Assembly: GCA_023228945.1 (NCBI GenBank)
Contig: JALOAI010000025.1
Coordinates: 1 to 64,000 of the forward strand
Length of the DNA: 64,000 nucleotides
Direction of reading: 5' to 3'
Source: Pigmentiphaga sp.
Lineage (GTDB): Bacteria; Pseudomonadota; Gammaproteobacteria; Burkholderiales; Burkholderiaceae_B
Shown here: positions 1 to 8,678 of the stretch, in pieces
Numbering within the stretch: the first letter of the stretch is position 1
How the letters are laid out: every line of letters begins with the position of its first letter
Made by a program: the position numbers and the translations under genes
Notes under the pieces: generated by a model
Databases searched by the model: none
What the model was told of the DNA's origin: nothing
The model's input: the letters and a program-made list of their open reading frames with translations, nothing else

Positions 1-147
1 GGGCCGCCCGAAGTTTCCGTGTCCCCCTCGGGGGGCCTGACGCATAGCGGCAGGTATGGGGGCGCTCTCAAGGAAACGCCGGGCCGCCCCAAGTTTCCTT
101 GACCCCCTCGGGGGGCCTGACGCATAGCGGCAGGTATGGGGGCGCTC
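1..147. repeat. Two tandem copies of a palindromic intergenic repeat (family 1)
   Basis: Units start at 1 and 81 with an 80-bp period. Each begins GGGCCGCCC, holds a CCCCCTCGGGGG palindrome and ends in TATGGGGGCGCTC. The second copy overlaps the livM stop codon. The same architecture recurs at 30652-30842, 37844-37909 and 57850-58159. Its position just after the livM coding end suggests a terminator or 3'-end element, but no long T-run is visible here. The left edge is cut by the window. Confidence 0.8.
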
Positions 148-1192
148 AATACCTGAGCGGCCAGTAGACCCAGGCATGCCGGATGTCGTGCCAGATGCCG
201 AGCAGGCCGCGCGGATCGAAACGCAGGAAACCGATAATGGCCACGCCATAGAGCAGCGCCTTGATTTCGTGGGCGCTGGTGGTCATGAGGCCCTGCAGCT
301 GCTCGCCCAGCAGGCCCATCAAGGTATTGAACAGGTCGGGCAGCGTGACGATGAAAATGGTGCCGAAGACGGCCCCCAGCACGGACCCCAGGCCGCCGAC
401 GATAATGATGGCCAGGGCCTCGATCGACAGCAGGAACGGAAAGCTCTCGACGCTGATGAAGCTGAGATACATGCCCATCATGGCGCCCGCCACGCCGGTC
501 AGCGCGGCGCTGATCAGAAACGCCAGCAGCTTGTAGCGCACGAGATCGATGCCCATGGTGCGTGCCGCGATGTCGTTATCCCGCAAGGCGACCAAGGCGC
601 GCCCCGCATACGAGCGCCTGAAGTTCAAGGTGAACAAAAGCGCGATGGCGGCCATGACCAGGCAAAACCAATAGAACGCGGCATCACTGGAGAGATCGAA
701 GCCGAGCAGCGTGGGCCGCATCACCAGGATGCCGCGGCCGCCTCCGGTAAAACTGCCGCCGGCCAGGATCGCCGCGCTGACGATATAGCTGAAGGCCAGT
801 GTGGTGATCGCCAGGTAAAGCCCATGCAACCGCAATGAGGGCACACCGACGATCAGGCCGAAAAATGCCGGCACCACGGCTGCCACCAGCAGGGCCGCCT
901 CGGGCGGCAGCCCCAGCCGGGTTACGGCGATTGCATAGGCGTATCCGCCCAGCAGGAGAAAACCCACGTGGCCCAGCGAAATCAGCCCCGCGAACCCGGT
1001 GAGGATGGTAAGGCCGAGCACCCCGACCAGGGTGAAAAGAATGATGGTCAGGTGCGATAGCGCGTAATTGCCCAACAGCCAGGGCGCCGCCACCAACAGG
1101 ACCGCCAGCACGACCAGCCAGGCCTTGACCGCCGGCGAATCCGTGAGGACGATGAGATCGCTGTATTTTTGCTTGAAGTTTCCGCTGCGCAT
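146..1192 (-). CDS. livM: Branched-chain amino acid-type ABC transporter permease LivM
   Basis: A 348-residue inner-membrane permease of the LivM family, with about nine hydrophobic segments and the conserved segment GLYLAITTLAFSYI in its middle. It would form the translocation pore with LivH for a hydrophobic or carboxylate substrate. The ATG start at 1192 overlaps the livH stop by one base (TGATG), so the two are translationally coupled. A longer upstream reading through livH DNA is open but has no membrane-protein character and was discarded. It is the last gene visible in the operon. A binding protein would be expected next, beyond the left edge, but is not seen. The true substrate is unknown; the acyl-CoA synthetase inside the operon argues for an organic acid rather than an amino acid. 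Confidence 0.9.
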   Translation of the reverse strand: MRSGNFKQKYSDLIVLTDSPAVKAWLVVLAVLLVAAPWLLGNYALSHLTIILFTLVGVLGLTILTGFAGLISLGHVGFLLLGGYAYAIAVTRLGLPPEAALLVAAVVPAFFGLIVGVPSLRLHGLYLAITTLAFSYIVSAAILAGGSFTGGGRGILVMRPTLLGFDLSSDAAFYWFCLVMAAIALLFTLNFRRSYAGRALVALRDNDIAARTMGIDLVRYKLLAFLISAALTGVAGAMMGMYLSFISVESFPFLLSIEALAIIIVGGLGSVLGAVFGTIFIVTLPDLFNTLMGLLGEQLQGLMTTSAHEIKALLYGVAIIGFLRFDPRGLLGIWHDIRHAWVYWPLRY

Positions 1193-2064
1193 CAGACTCT
1201 CTCGATTCGCTTTTCGCCAAACAATCCGAAGGGCCGCACCATCAACACCACCAGAATCAGGAGGAAGCCCGCGACTTCCTTGAGAGTGCTGGAGGCGTAG
1301 CCACCGACCAGATTCTCGAAGACTCCGATGATCAGGCCGCTGAATCCCGACCCCAGGATGGAGTCGAAGCCTCCCAGCACGGTGGCCGGAAACGCCTTGA
1401 GGCCAAGCTCGAAGATGGTGGGCATGAGGCCGTAGATCACGGCGAACATGGCGCCGGCCAGGCCGGCCAGGGCCGAGGCCGAAGCCCAGGCGAAGGCCTG
1501 GACCTTGGCCGACGAGATGCCCATCAGGCGGGCGACTTTTTCGTCGGCGGCCACCGCCCGCATGGCCACGCCGAAGCGGCTGCGCCGCAGGAAGAACCAG
1601 AACCCCAGCAGGGCGAGGATCAGGAAGGCGATGACGCTGAGCTGGCCGACCCGGATGGCGGTGCCGCCGACTTCGACCAGGCGATCGGCGCCCGCCATCT
1701 CGAACTTGTGCGGCGCCGCGCCCCAGATGATGGTCACCAGGGCGCGCAGCACCACGGCCAGCCCCACCGTGACCAGCACCACCGACAACACCGGCTCGCC
1801 CAGCATCGGCCGCATGATCAGGCGTTCGCACACCAGGCCGAGCACCGCCCCGAGCACGATGGCGAGGACGATCGTGGCGATCGCGCCCGTGCCCAGGATG
1901 CCCGCGATCGACCAGGTGGCATAGGCGGTGAACATGCCCACCTCGCCCTGGGCGAAATTGATGATGCCGGTTGCCTTGAAAATGATGGCGAAGCCCATCG
2001 CCACCAGGCCATAAATGGCCCCCGTGACGAGACCGGACACGACGAGCTCGATGAAGTAATCCAT
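1192..2064 (-). CDS. livH: Branched-chain amino acid-type ABC transporter permease LivH
   Basis: A 290-residue LivH-family permease. The N-terminal segment GAIYGLVAMGFAIIFKATG followed by INFAQGE is the family hallmark, and about eight membrane helices follow. It pairs with LivM to form the transmembrane channel. The ATG lies directly against the stop codon of the upstream acyl-CoA synthetase gene with no intervening bases, and its own stop overlaps the livM start, so the genes form one tight operon. Length is normal for the family. Confidence 0.92.
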   Translation of the reverse strand: MDYFIELVVSGLVTGAIYGLVAMGFAIIFKATGIINFAQGEVGMFTAYATWSIAGILGTGAIATIVLAIVLGAVLGLVCERLIMRPMLGEPVLSVVLVTVGLAVVLRALVTIIWGAAPHKFEMAGADRLVEVGGTAIRVGQLSVIAFLILALLGFWFFLRRSRFGVAMRAVAADEKVARLMGISSAKVQAFAWASASALAGLAGAMFAVIYGLMPTIFELGLKAFPATVLGGFDSILGSGFSGLIIGVFENLVGGYASSTLKEVAGFLLILVVLMVRPFGLFGEKRIERV

Positions 2065-3916
2065 TTAGGCCGCTCCGTAAATCAGCTCGAGTTCGCGCGC
2101 GAACTTCTGGTTGATCAGGCCTCGCCGCACTTTCTGGGTGGCGGTGAGTTCACCATCGTCGTGGTCCAGCTCTTTTTCGAGCAAGACGAACTTGCGGATG
2201 TTTTCGACACGGGCGAACTTGGTGTTGACCTCGTCGACGATGCCCTGGATCAGCTCGCGCACTTCATCCAGTTGGACCAGCGATTTGAAAGTGGTGTATT
2301 GCAGGTCGCGGTCGGAAGCCCAGCGTCCGACGCTGTCGAAGTCGATCTGGATGAGGCCGCCCAGGAACTTCCTGCCCTCGCCAACCACAATGGCTTCGCG
2401 GATATAGGGGCTGTCTTTCAGGGCGTTTTCGATCTCGGAGGGCGAGATATTCTTGCCGCCGCTGGTGATGATGATCGCCTTCTTGCGGTCGACCACCGCC
2501 ACTTCGTCGTCGCCCCGGCGCTCGACGATATCGCCGGAGGCCAGCCAGCCGTCGGGACCCAGCACGGCCGCCGTGGCCTGATCATCGAAAAGATAGCCTT
2601 TGAACACCCCGGGCGAACGCACGAGCACTTCGCCGTCGTCCGCGATCTTCCACTCCACCCCTTCCATGCCCGGACCACAGCTGCCATAGATGAAGGGCCG
2701 TCCCGGCACCTGCACAAAACACACGCCGCCGGATTCCGTAAGACCATAGCCTTGCGCCACCGGCAGCCCGATGGCATCGAAGAACTTGAGCGTTTCGGGT
2801 GACACCGAGGCGCCGCCGCACATACGGGTATGGGTTCGGTTGAGCCCCATATGACGCTGCATATTGCGGAACAGCAACAGGTACCAGAAGCCGAACTCCA
2901 GCTTGTCGCTCCAGCGCACCAGCCGGCCATGCTCGGCACGGCGATCGGATATCGCCCGGCCACGCTTCATGCCGATCCGGTAGAGCCATTGCTGGACACG
3001 GCCGCTGTCTTTCATGCGGAAGTCGAAACCTTGCTGGAGCTTCTCCCAGATCCGCGGCACGCCCAGGAAAAAGGTGGGTGCGATCTCGCGGATATTGGTG
3101 GCGACGGTATCGATGGACTCCGCAAAGTTGATACAGCCGCCCGATATCAGGTGCTGGACAGTCGCGTAGCTGCGCTCCGCGAGATGGCACAACGGCAGGT
3201 AGCACACCGACTCGTAATGCTTGTCGAGTATGTTGCGCGCCGACATATAGGCATAGGTGCCGTAGGCCAGATTGCGATGGGTGAGCATCGCCCCCTTGGG
3301 AGGGCCGGTGGTGCCCGAGGTATAGACCAGGACGTTGATATCGTCGGGCCGCAGCAGATCGATCTGGGCATCGAGCCAGGCTTCGGCGCCAACGTCTTCG
3401 GCCGCCAGTTGATCTCCCAGCTCGATCAGATGCGCAAAGGCGTGTGGCCGGCCGGGGGCATAACGCCGCAGGCCCTTCATGTCGATGCAGAAAACGTGCT
3501 TCAGGTGCGGCAGGCCTTCGCCATTGGCCATGGCATCGAGCACTTTATCGGTTTGTTCCTGGTCTCCGGTCACCGCCAGCACGGCCTGGCAGTGCCTGCC
3601 GATGTATTGAATCTCCGGCCAGGGGTTGGTGGGATAGACGCCCACCACCTGTACGCCGATCATTTGCGCGCCCAGGTCGGTATAGAACCATTCGGGGGTG
3701 TTCTCGCCGGCGATGATCACGCGATCTCCGCGTTCGAGGCCGAGCTTGACCATCCCCAAGGCCACCCGGCGCGCCCGCCGGTAGTAATCGGCCCAGGTGC
3801 TGGCGCGCCAGACCCCCTGGACCTTCTCACGCAGTGCGACCTGGCCGCCCCTCCCGGTGGCGTGTTTGCGCAGCAAGGCGGGCAAGGTCGTCTCGCCGCG
3901 GATCATCTGGTCGTGC

Positions 3917-3924
<8 letters not shown>
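2065..3924 (-). CDS. AMP-forming long-chain-type acyl-CoA synthetase embedded in the ABC operon
   Basis: A 619-residue member of the ANL adenylate-forming superfamily, of the long-chain FadD15 type. The AMP-binding P-loop YTSGTTGPPKGAMLTH lies near residues 201-216, and the C-terminal domain signature ITSGGKNISPSEIE follows near residue 500. It should activate a carboxylic acid to its CoA thioester using ATP. The start at 3924 overlaps the livG stop by eight bases; a reading starting further upstream would intrude into livG. Lying between the ATPase and permease genes, it probably activates the imported substrate. Chain length and identity of the acid cannot be read from the sequence. Confidence 0.88.
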
Positions 3925-4785
<861 letters not shown>

Positions 4786-4789
<4 letters not shown>

Positions 4790-5751
4790 GACAGCCACCG
4801 CTTGCGCCGCTTGTAATGCTTGACGTCTTTCATGCTGGTTCTGCCCTCTCCGGTATTCAGGCCAAGGTAGAACTCGCGCACATCGGCGTTGCGCCGCAAT
4901 TGCTCGCTGGTGCCGTCGAGCACGATCCTGCCGTTCTCCATGATGTAGGCATAATCGGCAATGCCGAGCGCGCGGTTGGCGTTCTGCTCGACCAGAAGGA
5001 TGGTCAGGCCGTCCTGCTCGCGCAAGGCCTGGATACTGTGAAAAATCTCGGTGATCACCAAGGGCGCCAAGCCGAGCGAAGGCTCATCCAGCGCCAGGAT
5101 CCTGGGCCGGCTCATGAGCGCCCGGCCGATGGCCACCATCTGCTGTTCGCCGCCCGATAGATAGCCAGCGATGTTGTGGCGCAGGTCGGCCAGGCGCGGA
5201 AACAGCGAAAACACATACTCGCGCCCCGCGGCCAGCTTGGCGCCATCCTGCAGATGGGCCCCGGCGATCAGGTTTTCGTCCACGGTGAGGGTTTGGAACA
5301 AGCGCCGGCCTTCGGGCACCTGGACCATGCCCAGCCTGACGATCGCGGGTGCGGACGCCTTTTCGATCGCCTGGCCTCCGAGCAGGATCGAACCCTTCTC
5401 GATCTCGCCGTCTTCGGCGTCGAGCACCCCCGAGACCGCCTTGAGCACCGTCGATTTGCCGGCTCCGTTGGAACCGAGCAAGGCGACGATCTGCCCCGGC
5501 CTGACTTCGAGCGAAATATCACGCACCGCCTCGATGGCGCCGCCATAGACGACCTGCAGATTGTGAATGGCCAAGGCGGGTGGAGAGCCTTGGGTTCCCG
5601 ATGACGCATGATCCCGCCCGGCCTCGCCTGACGGTGAAGCCTGCACCGGCCGCATGGCGAGGAGAGCCTGCGCCTCCTCCACGCGCCGGCCCCGCCTGGC
5701 CTCGCCGGGAACGGCGAGGCTTGCGCTTGCACACGTGGTAGCGGTTGTCAT
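4786..5751 (-). CDS. livF: Branched-chain amino acid-type ABC transporter ATPase LivF with extended N-terminus
   Basis: A 321-residue ABC ATPase. Walker A is GSNGAGKST, the signature is YLSGGEQQMVAIGRALM and Walker B is ILALDEPSLGLAPL, all typical of LivF. The ATG at 5751 has a GGAG Shine-Dalgarno sequence about 13 bases upstream. The first 60 or so residues are low-complexity Ala/Gly/Arg/Ser sequence unlike LivF, encoded by DNA that includes a short repeat shared with 22629-22653 and 59609-59633. The ABC domain proper starts near residue 65 (ALAIHNLQVVYGG). First gene of the operon, divergent from a TetR regulator. Confidence 0.9.
5718..5741. repeat. Short dispersed repeat, copy 1 (family 3)
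   Basis: GGCTTGCGCT followed after a few bases by CGTGGT. It is the most diverged of three copies, the others being at 22629-22653 and 59609-59633. It lies inside the first codons of livF. Confidence 0.5.
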
Positions 5752-6206
5752 GTGTGATTCGTCTCCGGAACGGACCGTATCCAGCCCTTGCATCCATTCT
5801 GATTTTTTGTTTGTTAGACCGTCTCGTCGGTCTTATCTTCACATGTTATCTGGCTTGGCAATGGATGACATCCCAGGGATAACCCGAAGGCAACTCCGAG
5901 CCTCGGCACCGCGGTCCGGAGCGGCATCCGCCTGCCAGCCAAGCCGCGATCCCGCCGCCGCGCCGAGTGGATGGCGCCAGCGCCAAGCCCCGGCGTCCCG
6001 GCGGCATCCCGGTGCCGGCGCACCGCCTCGGTTTGCATGTTGTTTCCGTTTAATTCATAATCGCCGTATTTGTGGGAACATGCTATTAAAGTCCGCCCAG
6101 ACGGACGAACCACCGACGGACGAACCAAGGCAATGGCATGCTCGGGCGCTGTGCCTGCCCCACCCCTGAAATCCGCCGCTCGCGGCGTTACGCCTCAAGG
6201 ATATTC
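5752..6206. promoter_or_regulatory. Divergent livF/tetR intergenic region
   Basis: This 455-bp region separates the transporter operon from its probable regulator and must hold both promoters. An inverted repeat AGACCG-6-CGGTCT lies at 5816-5833, about 65 bases upstream of the livF ATG. A 13-bp direct repeat GACGGACGAACCA occurs at 6100-6112 and 6115-6127, about 80 bases before the tetR ATG. An AT-rich stretch with TATTAA-like sequence near 6085 could be a -10. No ORF with coding character was seen. Confidence 0.55.
5816..5833. promoter_or_regulatory. Candidate TetR-family operator
   Basis: Perfect 6-bp arms, AGACCG and CGGTCT, separated by six bases, with partial symmetry one base further out. 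Size and position suit a TetR-family dimer controlling livF. The assignment to this regulator is inference from adjacency. Confidence 0.4.
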
Positions 6207-6836
6207 ATGTCGCGCGCAAGGGCCAACGATTACGATAAAAAGAAAAACCTGATTCTGAACAAAGCCGCCGCCCTGATCGCCCGCAAAGGTTTCGATCAGG
6301 CCACGATGATGGACGTCGCGCAGGCTTGCAACACTTCCAAATCGCATATTTATCATTATTTCCCCAAAAAAGAAGACCTGCTCTACGAGATCGTCCATGA
6401 GCACATCACCCAGCAAGTGGCCGACCTCCAGCGCATCGTCGCTCTCCCGCTCTCCGCGGAAGAGCGCTTTACGCAGTTCGTCGACAGCTTCATGCAAGGG
6501 GCGGTCCGGGGCCGCGACGAACACATCATTCTCATGAACGATGTCAAGCAGTTGCCACGCGCCCAACTGCGGGAGATTCGCGCCCTCGAGGTGCAAATGG
6601 CCGAACTCCTCGAAACAGTGCTGGTGGAGCTCAACCCCGAACTCATGTCCCCCCCCGAAGTCCACAAGCCGTATACGCTGCTGCTCTACGGCATGATGAT
6701 CTGGACCCTCACCTGGTATCGCAAATCGGGGCCGCTCAAGCCCACCGAACTGGCCGCCCGCATTGCCCATTTGCTGCTGCACGGTTTCACGGCCGCGCCA
6801 CCGGCCTTGAGCCCTGAAACCAATCAGTCGGCATAA
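6207..6836 (+). CDS. TetR/AcrR-family transcriptional regulator
   Basis: A 209-residue TetR-family repressor. The N-terminal helix-turn-helix is clear: LIARKGFDQATMMDVAQA then SKSHIYHYFPKKEDLL, near residues 20-60. The C-terminal ligand-binding half is less conserved. The ATG at 6207 has AAGGA six bases upstream and gives a normal TetR length; an upstream in-frame start adds an unrelated Arg-rich segment. It is divergent from the LivFGHM/acyl-CoA synthetase operon, which it probably represses until an acyl-CoA or acid ligand binds. Its 3' end overlaps the convergent thioesterase gene by 13 bases. Confidence 0.88.
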   Translation: MSRARANDYDKKKNLILNKAAALIARKGFDQATMMDVAQACNTSKSHIYHYFPKKEDLLYEIVHEHITQQVADLQRIVALPLSAEERFTQFVDSFMQGAVRGRDEHIILMNDVKQLPRAQLREIRALEVQMAELLETVLVELNPELMSPPEVHKPYTLLLYGMMIWTLTWYRKSGPLKPTELAARIAHLLLHGFTAAPPALSPETNQSA

Positions 6837-7705
6837 GCCATCAGACACTCTTGGGACGTCGTGGCAAGCAAGCGCCCTTCCCGGTCGTGCACGGTGCCAA
6901 GGCTCAGCCCGCGCCCGGCGGCGCTGACCGGACTGACGGTTTCCACGTGCAGCCATTGGTCGGCCCGGAAGGGGCGATGCAGCCGGATCGCGTGATTCAA
7001 GCTGGCAACGTACAGCCGGCGCTCTCCCAGTTCGCGCAGATGCGGGCCGAGCGAACTGAAGTTCAACCACCAGTCCGACAAATACGCGAAGGCTGCCGCA
7101 TGCAGCCGGGGATCGCCGGGCAGCGCCTGCGCCGGCCGGAGCCAGAAACGGAAGCGGCCGTCCATGGCTTCGGGCGAAAACTGCCGCCGCGAATCGGGAA
7201 TCCGGAATTCGACGCTGGATTTGGCGTTCTCGGAGTAACCGCCCAGCCGCTGCAAACCCCGCACCAAGTGGGGATCGGCCTCGTCAAGCCGGGGCAGGGT
7301 TTCCGGCTCCTCGCCAGGCGGCGCGCCGCCTGGCGCCGCGTGCGAAGGGGCCTCCAGATCCAGGGCGCAAGTGATCTGCGCATCGAGGATCGCTCGCCCG
7401 TTGCCCTGCATGCCGCGAACATGCCGCGAGCTGAAGCGCTTGCCGTCCTGCAGCCGGGTCACCCGCAGCTCCAGCGGCTCTTGCGGCATGGCTCCCTGCA
7501 GGAACAGGAACTGCATCATGGTGGCGGGCCGGTCCTCCGGCACATCCATCAGGCCGGCCATCAAGGCCTGGCCCAGCAGTTGTCCGCCATATGAGCGGCC
7601 ATTGAGATTGGGATCGCCATGGCGGCTTCGCCAACAGCCCGGCGAGACCTCGGTGAGCGTCAGCAGTTGCGCGAGATCGCGCTCGTTCCATGGGAGATGA
7701 GACAT
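6824..7705 (-). CDS. TesB-type acyl-CoA thioesterase II with an unusual active-site residue
   Basis: A 293-residue double-hotdog thioesterase of the TesB family. The N-terminal hotdog has NGRSYGGQLLGQAL and the C-terminal one has SLNHAIRLHRPFRADQW followed by TTSQECLM. In E. coli TesB the matching motif is SLDHS, whose Asp is one of the catalytic Asp-Thr-Gln residues. Here it is Asn, and the position of the catalytic Thr appears to be Ser, while the Gln of the SQE motif is kept. It would hydrolyse acyl-CoA to acid plus CoA if active. Its place beside an acyl-CoA synthetase operon suggests a shared substrate pool. It converges on the TetR gene with a 13-base overlap. Confidence 0.85.
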   Translation of the reverse strand: MSHLPWNERDLAQLLTLTEVSPGCWRSRHGDPNLNGRSYGGQLLGQALMAGLMDVPEDRPATMMQFLFLQGAMPQEPLELRVTRLQDGKRFSSRHVRGMQGNGRAILDAQITCALDLEAPSHAAPGGAPPGEEPETLPRLDEADPHLVRGLQRLGGYSENAKSSVEFRIPDSRRQFSPEAMDGRFRFWLRPAQALPGDPRLHAAAFAYLSDWWLNFSSLGPHLRELGERRLYVASLNHAIRLHRPFRADQWLHVETVSPVSAAGRGLSLGTVHDREGRLLATTSQECLMAYAD

Positions 7706-7910
7706 CTTTTGCGTCCCTCAGGTTGAGCGGCGATGGCCAGCCTCATGCCATCGATGCGCGATCGCCACCGTACTTCGAACAGTATCACAGCGCCCAATCA
7801 TAAACCGACAAGACGGATTATTTATAAAAAAAAGCGCGGCCGGCGGCATCCCGCAGGGGCTCCAAGCCCCACTTGAACGTTGTGGGGCGCCTTGCGAAAA
7901 CCAGGCTGGC

Positions 7911-8675
7911 TCAGCCGCCGCCAGTGCCGCCTGCGCTGAGTTCGCACCAGCAGGCCAGCAGGCGCTGCACCGACTGCATGGCCATCGCGATTCCGGCCTC
8001 GGTGCGCTCGAAATCCACGCTATCGCGGCTATCCCCTATCCCGGCGGCGTGGTTGGCCACGATGCACAGCGCGCAGTAGTCCAGCCCGATCTCGCGGGCC
8101 AGGGCGGCCTCGGGCATTCCGGTATTGCCCACCAGATCGCAGCCATCCCGCGCCAGGCGCCGGATCTCGGCCGCCGTTTCCAGGCGCGGGCCCTGGGTGC
8201 AACCATACGTACCGCCTTCGATCACGGCCTCGTTGCCGTTTGCCGCGGCCGCCAGCAGTTCGCCGCGCAGCCGCGAGCTATAGGGCAGCGTCATATCCAC
8301 CTGCACCACCGGGCCTTCTTCGGTACCCACAAAGGTGCTTTCACGGCCCCAGGTGTAGTCGATCAGCTGGTCGGGCAGCACCAGTTGGCCCGGCTGCCAG
8401 TCGTCGCGCAGGCTGCTGGTGGAAGACACCGCGATCAGGCTGCGCACGCCCATCTGGTGCAGAGCCCACAGATTGGCACGGTAGTTGATGGCATGCGGCG
8501 CCAGCGCATGATGATAGCCATGCCGGGGCAGAAACGCGATTTCATCGCACTCGCCGATGCGGCCGAAGGTGATGGCGCCGGACGGCAGGCCATAGGGCGT
8601 GCGCACGGCCTGGCGATGCGTGACCTCGAGCCCCGACATCCGGTAGAAACCCGTGCCCCCCAGTATCCCTCGCAT
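7911..8675 (-). CDS. Methylthio-nucleoside phosphorylase (MTAP/MTIP family)
   Basis: A 254-residue purine nucleoside phosphorylase-superfamily enzyme. Landmarks are ILGGTGFYRM at the start, PRHGYHHALAPHAINYRANLWAL, YGCTQGPRLETAAEI and NTGMPEAALAREIGLDYC. The region that reads DTDYD in eukaryotic 5'-methylthioadenosine phosphorylases reads VANHAAG here, closer to enzymes preferring 6-oxopurines, so S-methyl-5'-thioinosine phosphorylase is as likely as MTA phosphorylase. It acts in polyamine and methionine by-product salvage. It starts three bases after the ligA stop, suggesting co-transcription. Confidence 0.82.
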   Translation of the reverse strand: MRGILGGTGFYRMSGLEVTHRQAVRTPYGLPSGAITFGRIGECDEIAFLPRHGYHHALAPHAINYRANLWALHQMGVRSLIAVSSTSSLRDDWQPGQLVLPDQLIDYTWGRESTFVGTEEGPVVQVDMTLPYSSRLRGELLAAAANGNEAVIEGGTYGCTQGPRLETAAEIRRLARDGCDLVGNTGMPEAALAREIGLDYCALCIVANHAAGIGDSRDSVDFERTEAGIAMAMQSVQRLLACWCELSAGGTGGG

Positions 8676-8678
8676 GAT

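Noticed and set aside
1192..1831. A 5' extension of livM through livH DNA
   Set aside because: The translation is Gly/Arg-rich without membrane helices; the ATG at 1192 gives normal LivM.
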